Shown here one piece after another: positions 1 through 7,503 of a DNA stretch of 8,958 nt. The translations under genes were made by a program, and so were the position numbers. The notes under the pieces are model-generated. The model was not told the origin of the DNA and searched no databases. It saw only the letters and a list, made by a program, of their open reading frames with translations. Every line of letters starts with the position of its first letter. The stretch's first letter is position 1. Source of the stretch: an uncultured Pseudomonadota bacterium. GTDB lineage: Bacteria; Pseudomonadota; Gammaproteobacteria; Burkholderiales; Usitatibacteraceae. The stretch is taken from NCBI GenBank assembly GCA_946885905.1, contig CAMPHL010000069.1, positions 1 to 8,958 of the forward strand, given 5' to 3'.

Positions 1-257
1 CGGTCGTGGGCGGCCTTCTCGGCGGCGGCCACGATTTCCTGGGCGCGGGCGCGCGCCTCCGCGAGCAGCTTTTCGGTCTGCTTCTGGGCCTCGGCGAGCG
101 AGGAGCGGCCGCGCTCGGCTTCGGCGAGGCCATCGGCGACGGTCTTCTGGCGCGTCTCGATGGCCCTCACCAGCGGGGGCCACACGAACTTCATCGAGAA
201 GACGATGAAGGCGATGAAGACCGCCGCCTCGGCGATCATCGTGAAGGTGAGGTTCAT
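1..257 (-). CDS. atpF: F-type ATP synthase subunit b (3' end beyond window)
   Basis: Subunit b of the Fo sector, part of the peripheral stalk that holds the F1 head still against the rotating c-ring; inner membrane with a long cytoplasmic helix. Only the first 85 codons are present, because the gene runs off the left edge. The visible protein opens with MNLTFTMIAEAAVF, has one N-terminal membrane helix (about residues 5-26), then the family's FVWPPLVRAIETRQK segment (24-38) and an Ala/Glu/Lys/Arg-rich coiled-coil region from about residue 39. The ATG at 257 is preceded by a good ribosome site (AGGGA, about 8 bases upstream). It lies 28 bases after atpE in the usual atpB-atpE-atpF order. The identification rests on the N-terminal pattern and context; both are clear. 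Confidence 0.95.
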   Translation of the reverse strand, partial: MNLTFTMIAEAAVFIAFIVFSMKFVWPPLVRAIETRQKTVADGLAEAERGRSSLAEAQKQTEKLLAEARARAQEIVAAAEKAAHD

Positions 258-285
258 GAAGCGTCCCTACGGGGATGGATCGGCG

Positions 286-1830
<1,545 letters not shown>

Positions 1831-1831
<1 letters not shown>

Positions 1832-1860
1832 TTATAGCGGCTCGCCGAAAGCAGCGTCAA
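1831..1860 (-). promoter_or_regulatory. Sigma-70 promoter of the atp operon
   Basis: On the minus strand, TTGACG (1860-1855) and a perfect TATAAT (1836-1831) are separated by 18 bases. A run of seven T's lies just upstream of, and runs into, the -35 box (1865-1859) and could act as an UP element. Five of six and six of six matches to consensus in such a G+C-rich region are unlikely by chance. It sits in the 52-base gap between the parB stop and atpI, where an operon promoter is expected. The transcript would begin near 1824-1825, inside the longest atpI reading frame. The promoter means ATP synthase genes need not depend on read-through from parAB. Confidence 0.72.
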
Positions 1861-1883
1861 AAAAATACTGCAGCGCAACATGA

Positions 1884-2741
1884 CTACTTGGTGAGGCGCT
1901 TCACCAGCCCGTCGAGCTGGTCGAGGCTCGCGTACTCGATGACGAGCGATCCCTTGCCTGCGCCGCGCGGCTTGAGGCGAACGGCGGCGCCGAGCGATTC
2001 GCACAGGCTTTCCTGCAGCCGCCGCCCGTCGGCATCGAGCCTGGGAGCCTCGGCGCGAGCGGCCTTGGGAGGACCGAGCGCCGCCTGGACGAGACGCTCG
2101 GTCTCGCGGACCGACAATCCCTCGTCGGCCACGCGCCGGGCGAGCTCGACCTGCCGAGCCTTGCCAAGCGCGAGCAACGCTCGTGCGTGGCCCATATCGA
2201 GCTTGCCTTCCTGCACCAGCTCCTGCACGGCGCCCGGGAGCTCGAGCAGCCGCAGCAGGTTGGTGACGCCCGCCCGCGAACGTCCGATCGCAGTGGCGAC
2301 CTGCTCATGGGTAAGGCGGAATTCTTCGATGAGGCGCTTCAGGCCGTTGGCCTCTTCCAGCGGGTTCAAGTCCTCGCGCTGGATGTTCTCGATCAGCCCG
2401 ATCCCGAGGGCCGCTTCGTCCGGCACCTCCCGTACCACCGCGGGGATGCGCTGCAGCCCGGCCAGGCGCGCCGCGCGCCAGCGCCGCTCGCCCGCGAGGA
2501 TCTCGTATTGCTCGGGACCCACGGGCCGCACGACGATCGGCTGGATCACGCCGCGCGCCTTGATGGATTCGGCGAGCTCGGCGAGCGAGGCCTCGTCCAT
2601 GTGGGTGCGCGGCTGGTACTTGCCGGGCCTGAGCGCTCCCACCGGGAGCTGCGCGAGTTCCTCGTCGGCCGGCCGCCTGCCGCCCGAACCTCCGCCCAGC
2701 AACGCGTCCAGGCCGCGGCCCAGCCCCTTGTGCCTGCTCAC
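1884..2741 (-). CDS. parB: Chromosome partitioning protein ParB
   Basis: Centromere-binding CTPase, 285 residues. It binds parS, clamps and slides on DNA using CTP, and triggers ParA's ATPase to segregate the origin. Visible parts: N-terminal ParA-activating peptide KGLGRGLDALLGG (5-17); ParB/Srx nucleotide-binding domain about 31-125 with the GERRWRA box (84-90) and ENIQRED (118-124); helix-turn-helix region about 143-170 (LTHEQVATAIGRSRAGVTNLL); linker about 224-240; C-terminal dimer domain ending VIEYASLDQLDGLVKRLTK. The GTG start at 2741 overlaps the parA stop as GTGA, and GGAGG lies 4 bases ahead of it. The frame stays open upstream inside parA, but that extension matches nothing and the family N-terminus begins at this GTG. 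Its likely targets are the two parS sites 3.4 kb upstream of this start. Confidence 0.98.
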   Translation of the reverse strand: MSRHKGLGRGLDALLGGGSGGRRPADEELAQLPVGALRPGKYQPRTHMDEASLAELAESIKARGVIQPIVVRPVGPEQYEILAGERRWRAARLAGLQRIPAVVREVPDEAALGIGLIENIQREDLNPLEEANGLKRLIEEFRLTHEQVATAIGRSRAGVTNLLRLLELPGAVQELVQEGKLDMGHARALLALGKARQVELARRVADEGLSVRETERLVQAALGPPKAARAEAPRLDADGRRLQESLCESLGAAVRLKPRGAGKGSLVIEYASLDQLDGLVKRLTK

Positions 2742-3520
2742 GCGGCCTCCATCACCTTGATGCCGTTTCGCTCGAGCAGCTCGCGCGCGAACTGCAGGTG
2801 CGCGGCGGCGCCCTTCGACGCGGGGTCGTGCAGCAGCACGGGCTTGCCGAAGGACGGCGCCTCGGCGATGCGCACGTTGCGGGGGATCACCGTGTCGAAG
2901 ACCTTGTCGCCGTAGTGGCGCTTGATCTCGTCCGAGACCTGGATGGTCAGCGCGCTGCGCGGGTCGTACATCGTGCGCACCAGCGCCTCGATCTCGATGC
3001 GCGGATTCAGGTTCTGCTTCACCTTCCGCAGCGTCCCCACGAGGTCGGACAGCCCCTCCAGCGCGTAGTACTCGCATTGCATCGGGATGATCACGGCGTC
3101 GGCCGCCGTGAACCCGTTGACGGTGAGCATGTTGAGCGCCGGCGGACAATCGATCACGACGAACTCGTAGGTGCTCGCCGCCTGCGCGAGCGCCTCGCGC
3201 AGGCGGAACTCGCGCTTGTCCACGGCGATCAGCTCGACCTCGGCACCGGCGAGCTCCCGGTTCGAAGGCACGACGTCGTAGCCACCTTCGCTCGCCCGAA
3301 TCGCCTCGTCCATGCCGTGCTCGCCCAGGAGCACGCCATACACCGTGCGCTCGCATTCGGACTTGTCGATGCCGCTGCCGGTGGTGGCGTTTCCCTGGGG
3401 ATCCAGGTCGACCAGCAGCACCTTGCGTCCGTAGTGCGCGAGGCTCGCGCACAGGTTCACGGCGATCGAAGTCTTTCCCACGCCGCCCTTCTGGTTGGCG
3501 ATCACGAATACGCGCGCCAT
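2738..3520 (-). CDS. parA: Chromosome partitioning ATPase ParA (Soj family)
   Basis: Deviant Walker ATPase of 260 residues that binds the nucleoid as an ATP dimer and moves ParB-parS complexes. The P-loop KGGVGKTS is at 11-18, with the signature Lys11 and catalytic Lys16; switch I DLDPQGN at 38-44; Walker B VVIDCPP at 122-127 with Asp124. The C-terminal half has the family pattern TMYDPRSALTIQV (183-195) and IPRNVRIAEAPSFGKPV (212-228). The short N-terminus with no DNA-binding domain marks the chromosomal type rather than the long plasmid type. The start is the ATG at 3520, with GGAGG 7 bases upstream; its A is the last base of the rsmG stop (TGATG), so translation is probably coupled. The frame is open further upstream only as a shadow of rsmG. 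Confidence 0.98.
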   Translation of the reverse strand: MARVFVIANQKGGVGKTSIAVNLCASLAHYGRKVLLVDLDPQGNATTGSGIDKSECERTVYGVLLGEHGMDEAIRASEGGYDVVPSNRELAGAEVELIAVDKREFRLREALAQAASTYEFVVIDCPPALNMLTVNGFTAADAVIIPMQCEYYALEGLSDLVGTLRKVKQNLNPRIEIEALVRTMYDPRSALTIQVSDEIKRHYGDKVFDTVIPRNVRIAEAPSFGKPVLLHDPASKGAAAHLQFARELLERNGIKVMEAA

Positions 3521-4146
3521 CAGGCAGCCTCCAAAGCGACCAGGTGGCGCTTGGCCTCGAGCATCGGCACCTCGAGCTCGATCACGCCGGCCACGCGATG
3601 GGTGGGAGGAACCCGCGCGATCTCCTCGAAGGGATAGACCCCTTTCATCGCGAGCATGCGTCCGCCGGGGGCAAGCAGGTGCGCGGACTGCGCGATGAAA
3701 TCCTGGAGGTCCGCGAAGGCACGCGAAACCACCACGTCGAAAGGCGACGGCGGTTTGCACGCCTCGACGCGCTCGCAGGCCACGCGGACGTTGGCGAGGC
3801 CCAGCTCGGTGCGCGCCTGCTCGAGGAATGCGCACTTCTTGCTGCTGGAGTCCAGCAACGTCACCTCGAGCGCCGGGCGCATGATCGCCACCGGGATGCC
3901 GGGAAAACCCGGGCCGCTGCCCACGTCGAGCATCGAGCGCGCTTCTCCGATATGAGGCAGCAGCGAGAGGCTATCCAACACATGCAGGACCACCATCCGG
4001 GAGGTCTCGCGAACCGCGGTGAGGTTGTGCACGCGATTCCACTTCGAGACCAACTCCAGGTGGGCGCCGAGCTGGCGACGCTGCCCGGCCGTGGCTTCGA
4101 TCGCCATGGCAGCCAGTCCCGCCTCGATCGACTGGTCGAGGTTCAA
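3520..4146 (-). CDS. rsmG: 16S rRNA (guanine-N7) methyltransferase RsmG
   Basis: S-adenosylmethionine-dependent enzyme (formerly GidB) that methylates N7 of G527 (E. coli numbering) in the 530 loop of 16S rRNA; loss in other bacteria gives low-level streptomycin resistance. As read, 208 residues, the normal length. Motifs: [12 protein letters not shown] (36-47), SAM-binding loop [13 protein letters not shown] (73-85), [12 protein letters not shown] (97-108), VVSRAFADL (139-147) and MLAMKG (164-169). I chose the TTG at 4146-4144 because GGAG stands 8 bases before it, it gives family length, and it overlaps the mnmG stop as TTGA. The next ATG (4107, codon 14) would give 195 residues without a good ribosome site. 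The frame is open for about 100 codons further upstream, but only inside mnmG. Confidence 0.95.
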   Translation of the reverse strand: MNLDQSIEAGLAAMAIEATAGQRRQLGAHLELVSKWNRVHNLTAVRETSRMVVLHVLDSLSLLPHIGEARSMLDVGSGPGFPGIPVAIMRPALEVTLLDSSSKKCAFLEQARTELGLANVRVACERVEACKPPSPFDVVVSRAFADLQDFIAQSAHLLAPGGRMLAMKGVYPFEEIARVPPTHRVAGVIELEVPMLEAKRHLVALEAA

Positions 4147-6032
4147 GCGCTCTTCTCCATTCCGGCGCCGCGGCGCTTCAAGTGCACCAGCAGGAGCGAG
4201 ATCGCGGCGGGCGTGATGCCCTGGATGCGCGCGGCCTGGCCGATCGTCTCCGGCCGCTGCTGGGAAAGCTTCTGTTGCGCCTCCCGGGAAAGCCCCCGAA
4301 CCGATCGATAGTCCATGTCGGGCGGGATCGGCGTCTGCTCCTGCGCGAGCGTGCGCTCGACCTCGAGCTTCTGGCGGTCGATGTATCCCGCGTACTTGGC
4401 GGCGATTTCGACCTGCTCCCGTGCCGCCGGGTCGGATACCGGCTCCGCGCCCAGCCAAGTCAGCAGGCCCTCGAAGTCGGTTTCGGGACGGCGCAAAAGA
4501 TCGAAAAGCGAGTGCTCACGTTCCAGCGGCTGGCCGAGAACGGCGATCTGCTCGGCCACGGGAATCCGTCCGGGGTGGGCCCAAGTCGACTTCCATCGTG
4601 CGGTCTCGCGCTCGATGGCCGCGCGCTTACGGCTGAACGCTGTCCAGCGGCAATCGTCGACGAGCCCCAGGCGGCGGCCGATCTCGGTCAGTCGAAGGTC
4701 GGCATTGTCTTCGCGAAGCTGGAGGCGGTATTCCGCGCGACTCGTGAACATCCGGTAGGGCTCGGATACGCCACGCGTGACGAGATCGTCCACGAGCACC
4801 CCCAGGTAAGCCTCGTCACGGCGCGGGCACCATCCAGCCTCGCCCTTCGCCATGAGAGCCGCGTTCACCCCGGCGAGCAAACCCTGGGCAGCCGCTTCTT
4901 CATATCCCGTCGTGCCGTTGATCTGTCCCGCGAAGAACAGGCCCTCGATCGCCTTGGTCTCTAGCGTGGCCTTGAGGCCGCGCGGATCGAAGTAATCGTA
5001 TTCGATCGCATATCCAGCCCGCAGCACGTGGGCTTTCTCCAAGCCCGGGATCGAATGAACCACCTCGAGCTGGACGTCGAAAGGAAGGCTGGTGGAGATG
5101 CCATTGGGGTAGACCTCGTGGGTCTCCAGCCCCTCGGGCTCGAGAAAGATCTGGTGCGAGCCTTTGCCTGCGAACCGGTGGATCTTGTCTTCGATGGACG
5201 GGCAGTACCGCGGTCCCACGCCCTCGATCACGCCGGTGAACATGGGCGAGCGGTCCAGGCCGCTACGGATGATCTCGTGGGTGTGCTCGTTGGTATGGGT
5301 GATCCAGCAGCTCACCTGGCGTGGGTGCTGCGAGCGGGAGCCAAGGAAGGAGAACACCGGCTCGGGCCTGTCGCCGGGTTGCTCTTCCAGGCGTGAGTAG
5401 TCGATCGTCCGTCCGTCGATCCGCGGGGGCGTGCCGGTCTTGAGCCGCCCAACCGGAAGCCGCAGTTCCCGCAGCCGCGCGGCGAGCGACAGCGAAGGGG
5501 GATCGCCGGCGCGGCCAGCCTGGTAGTTGGATAGGCCGACGTGGACGAGTCCGCCGAGGAAGGTACCGGCGGTGAGCACGACAGTGCGCGCCCTGAACCG
5601 GGCCCCGATCGCGGTAACCGCACCGGCCACCCGGTCGCCTTCGAGGACCAGGTCGTCGACCGCCTGCTGGAAGATCCAGAGGTTCGGCTGGCTCTCGAGC
5701 CGACGACGGATGGCGGCGCGATACAGCACCCTGTCCGCCTGCGCCCGCGTGGCACGGACCGCCGGGCCTTTGCTTGCATTGAGGGTCCGAAATTGGATCC
5801 CCGCTTCGTCCGTCGCCTCGGCCATGGCTCCGCCCAGGGCGTCGACCTCCTTCACCAGGTGGCCCTTGCCGATGCCGCCGATAGAGGGATTGCAGGACAT
5901 CTGGCCCAGCGTCTCGATCGCGTGCGTAAGCAGCAGGGTGCGGGCGCCCGCGCGAGCGGCGGCCAGGGCCGCCTCGGTGCCAGCGTGGCCGCCTCCGACC
6001 ACGATCACGTCGAAACGCTGAGGAAAATCCAT
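4143..6032 (-). CDS. mnmG: tRNA wobble-uridine modification FAD enzyme MnmG
   Basis: FAD-dependent partner of MnmE (formerly GidA). The MnmE-MnmG complex installs the carboxymethylaminomethyl (or aminomethyl) group at C5 of wobble U34 in certain tRNAs, using methylene-tetrahydrofolate. From the ATG at 6032 the protein has 629 residues, the same as E. coli. It shows the dinucleotide-binding loop [12 protein letters not shown] (11-22), catalytic Cys47 in MSCNPSIGG, Cys277 in YCPSIEDK, a second FAD segment [16 protein letters not shown] (365-380), [15 protein letters not shown] (431-445), and the C-terminal helical domain thought to contact MnmE and tRNA. AGAGG lies 4 bases before the ATG. An upstream in-frame ATG at 6140 is rejected because the extension would run through a parS site and the hairpin. 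The 3' end overlaps rsmG by 4 bases. Confidence 0.98.
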   Translation of the reverse strand: MDFPQRFDVIVVGGGHAGTEAALAAARAGARTLLLTHAIETLGQMSCNPSIGGIGKGHLVKEVDALGGAMAEATDEAGIQFRTLNASKGPAVRATRAQADRVLYRAAIRRRLESQPNLWIFQQAVDDLVLEGDRVAGAVTAIGARFRARTVVLTAGTFLGGLVHVGLSNYQAGRAGDPPSLSLAARLRELRLPVGRLKTGTPPRIDGRTIDYSRLEEQPGDRPEPVFSFLGSRSQHPRQVSCWITHTNEHTHEIIRSGLDRSPMFTGVIEGVGPRYCPSIEDKIHRFAGKGSHQIFLEPEGLETHEVYPNGISTSLPFDVQLEVVHSIPGLEKAHVLRAGYAIEYDYFDPRGLKATLETKAIEGLFFAGQINGTTGYEEAAAQGLLAGVNAALMAKGEAGWCPRRDEAYLGVLVDDLVTRGVSEPYRMFTSRAEYRLQLREDNADLRLTEIGRRLGLVDDCRWTAFSRKRAAIERETARWKSTWAHPGRIPVAEQIAVLGQPLEREHSLFDLLRRPETDFEGLLTWLGAEPVSDPAAREQVEIAAKYAGYIDRQKLEVERTLAQEQTPIPPDMDYRSVRGLSREAQQKLSQQRPETIGQAARIQGITPAAISLLLVHLKRRGAGMEKSA

Positions 6033-6047
6033 GGAGCCTCTGCGATG

Positions 6048-6077
6048 AAAACGCCCCGCCGGAAAGGGGGCGGGGCG
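6048..6077 (-). terminator. Terminator- or attenuator-like hairpin before mnmG
   Basis: On the minus strand CGCCCCGCC (6077-6069) and GGCGGGGCG (6060-6052) form a perfect 9-base-pair stem around an 8-base loop, followed by TTTT (6051-6048) and then C. This looks like a Rho-independent terminator with a short U-run. It would end transcripts coming from yidC-mnmE. It ends only 15 bases before the mnmG ATG, leaving no room for a promoter after it, so any mnmG transcript must include or read through it. It could instead be a 5' leader stem or partial attenuator. On the plus strand no T-run follows the stem. Confidence 0.55.
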
Positions 6078-6084
6078 CGTTGCA

Positions 6085-6090
6085 ATTCTA
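6085..6090 (-). promoter_or_regulatory. Possible -10 box for the mnmG-rsmG-parA-parB operon
   Basis: TAGAAT on the minus strand matches the -10 consensus at five of six bases and is one of few A/T-rich hexamers in the mnmE-mnmG gap. I find no -35 box at 16-18 bases and no extended -10 TG, so the call is weak. Transcription would begin near 6078, just at the foot of the hairpin. The nearer parS site ends 22 bases upstream of this hexamer, close enough for bound or spreading ParB to interfere. Confidence 0.3.
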
Positions 6091-6111
6091 CCGGAAGCGG
6101 CATGGTCGCGA

Positions 6112-6127
6112 TGTTCCACGTGGAACC
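6112..6127. other. parS centromere site 1 (ParB binding)
   Basis: TGTTCCACGTGGAACC contains the perfect 14-base palindrome GTTCCACGTGGAAC (6113-6126). This is the well-known chromosomal parS sequence recognised by ParB/Spo0J proteins of Proteobacteria; the form with CC at the 3' end of the first half-site and the final C is the one described in Pseudomonas. It loads ParB clamps that spread over neighbouring DNA. The cognate parAB genes are 2.6 to 4.2 kb away in this window, which supports the call. Confidence 0.95.
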
Positions 6128-6139
6128 GGAGCACGCCCA

Positions 6140-6155
6140 TGTTCCACGTGGAACG
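6140..6155. other. parS centromere site 2 (ParB binding)
   Basis: TGTTCCACGTGGAACG contains a second exact copy of GTTCCACGTGGAAC (6141-6154). Its centre is 28 bases from that of site 1, and its right edge is 7 bases from the mnmE stop codon. Two intact palindromes side by side in a non-coding gap show that the sequence is kept for binding and is not part of a gene. The spacing leaves 14 bases between the two cores, so two ParB dimers could bind at once. Confidence 0.95.
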
Positions 6156-6162
6156 TCACACT

Positions 6163-7503
6163 TCACTTGCCAATGCAAAAGCGACTGAAGATTTCGCCCA
6201 ACAGGTCGTCCGGGGTGAATTCGCCCATGATGCGTGCGAGCTCGAACTGGGCAACCCGGAGCTCTTCCGCTTGTAATTCAATGGCTTGCGTGCGCATAGC
6301 GCCATCGAGCGCTTCCTGCGCCTCCCGAAGGGCCGCAAGATGCCGCTCCCGGGCGATGAACAGACCCTCGCCATGCGGCCGCCACCCAGCCACGTCCAGC
6401 AGCCATTCGCGCAAGGCTTCGAGGCCCGCCCCGGTCTTGGCGGAAACGCGGATGACGGTGTCGCCCGACTCCTCGCTCCGGCCGGCCGATTCACCGGTGA
6501 GATCGACCTTGTTCACGACCCTGGCACGAGGCAAGCCGGCCGGGAGGCGAGCGCCCAGGTTCCGATCTTCATCGCTTGCGCCCAGCGCATCCTCGACTAG
6601 CAGCGCGGCGCCCGCTTCCTCCTCGATCGCACGCCAGGTACGTTCGATCCCGATTCGTTCGACCTCGTCGCCCGCATTGCGCAACCCCGCGGTATCGATG
6701 AGGTGGATGGGCACACCTTCGAAGCTGATGGTGGCGCGAACGTAATCGCGCGTCGTGCCGGGAACGGGCGTCACGATCGCGACGTCCTCGCCGGCGAGGC
6801 GGTTGAGCAGGCTCGACTTGCCGACATTCGGCCGCCCCGCGAGGACGACGCTGAGCCCCTCGCGCAGGATGGAACCCTGCCTCGCATCCTCCAGCAGGAA
6901 GGCGAGGTCCCGACGCAAGCTGGCCAGACGTTCGCGCTGCCACTGCCGGTCCGCCGGGTCGATCTCCTCTTCGGGAAAGTCGATGCAGGCCTCGACGTGG
7001 ACACGCAGCTCGGACAGGCCATCGACGAGCGCCTGCACGCGACGTGACAAGACACCCGTGAGCGATCGCACGGCGCTGCGCGCCGCCTCCACGCTTGCCG
7101 CGTCGATCACGTCGGCGACGCTTTCGGCCTGGGCGAGGTCGAGCCGATCGTTGAGGAAAGCGCGCCGAGTGAACTCCCCTGGCTCGGCCATCCGCGCACC
7201 GAGCTCAACGCAGCGGCGCAACAACTCGCGCATGACGACGGGGCCGCCGTGCCCCTGCAATTCGAGCACGTCCTCGCCGGTGTACGAGCTGGGCGCGGCA
7301 AAGAAAATGGCGAGACCTTCGTCGATCTCGGAACCGTCGGCCGCGCGAAATGCCGCATGCGTGGCGAGCCTCGCGGGGGGCAGCGTGCCGATCACCGCCT
7401 GCGCCACGGTGCGCGCCGCCGGGCCCGAAACGCGCACGATCCCTATGCCCCCGCGCCCCGGCGGCGTCGCGACGGCGGCGATCGTATCGCCGCCGCCCTT
7501 CAG
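6163..7503 (-). CDS. mnmE: tRNA modification GTPase MnmE
   Basis: GTPase partner of MnmG in U34 modification (formerly TrmE). About 446 residues. The N-terminal folate-binding domain begins DTIAAVATPPGRGGIGIVR (6-24). The inserted G domain has G1 GRPNVGKSS (223-231), G2 PGTTRD (248-253), G3 DTAG (270-273), G4 NKVD (331-334) and G5 SAK (354-356). The C-terminus ends FCIGK with the conserved Cys443. The start is the odd point: no ATG, GTG or TTG fits. Alignment with the family places the start within a few codons of DTIAAVATPP, and the only usable codon there is CTG at 7503-7501, which overlaps the yidC stop as CTGA and has AAGG 7 bases ahead. A GTG at 7554-7552 would add 17 residues and overlap yidC by 55 bases, without a ribosome site. 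Gene identity is certain; the start is not. Confidence 0.96.
   Translation of the reverse strand: MKGGGDTIAAVATPPGRGGIGIVRVSGPAARTVAQAVIGTLPPARLATHAAFRAADGSEIDEGLAIFFAAPSSYTGEDVLELQGHGGPVVMRELLRRCVELGARMAEPGEFTRRAFLNDRLDLAQAESVADVIDAASVEAARSAVRSLTGVLSRRVQALVDGLSELRVHVEACIDFPEEEIDPADRQWQRERLASLRRDLAFLLEDARQGSILREGLSVVLAGRPNVGKSSLLNRLAGEDVAIVTPVPGTTRDYVRATISFEGVPIHLIDTAGLRNAGDEVERIGIERTWRAIEEEAGAALLVEDALGASDEDRNLGARLPAGLPRARVVNKVDLTGESAGRSEESGDTVIRVSAKTGAGLEALREWLLDVAGWRPHGEGLFIARERHLAALREAQEALDGAMRTQAIELQAEELRVAQFELARIMGEFTPDDLLGEIFSRFCIGK
7473..7495 (-). other. Hairpin at the mnmE start
   Basis: In mRNA sense CGGCGGCGAU (7495-7486) pairs perfectly with AUCGCCGCCG (7482-7473) around the 3-base loop ACG: ten base pairs, eight of them G-C. 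It begins 5 bases after the proposed CTG start codon, within the span a starting ribosome covers. No U-run follows, so it is not a terminator. It lies in codons 3-11, and some of the symmetry could come from Gly/Ala codons rich in G and C. I infer that it would hinder independent initiation and favour ribosomes arriving from yidC. Confidence 0.6.

Noticed and set aside
1859..1865. Seven-T run after parB as a Rho-independent terminator
   Set aside because: I find no stable stem before it. Its place just upstream of a -35 box fits an UP element better.
3970..3980. CTATCCAACA as a DnaA box
   Set aside because: It differs from TTATNCACA by more than one base, stands alone, and lies inside rsmG.
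5088..5095. GCTGGTGG, the E. coli Chi sequence
   Set aside because: A single 8-mer inside mnmG is expected by chance at this G+C, and the Chi sequence of this organism is unknown.
6033..6140. An upstream ATG extending MnmG by 36 residues
   Set aside because: The extension would translate parS site 1 and the hairpin and matches no family N-terminus; the ATG at 6032 gives the exact family length.
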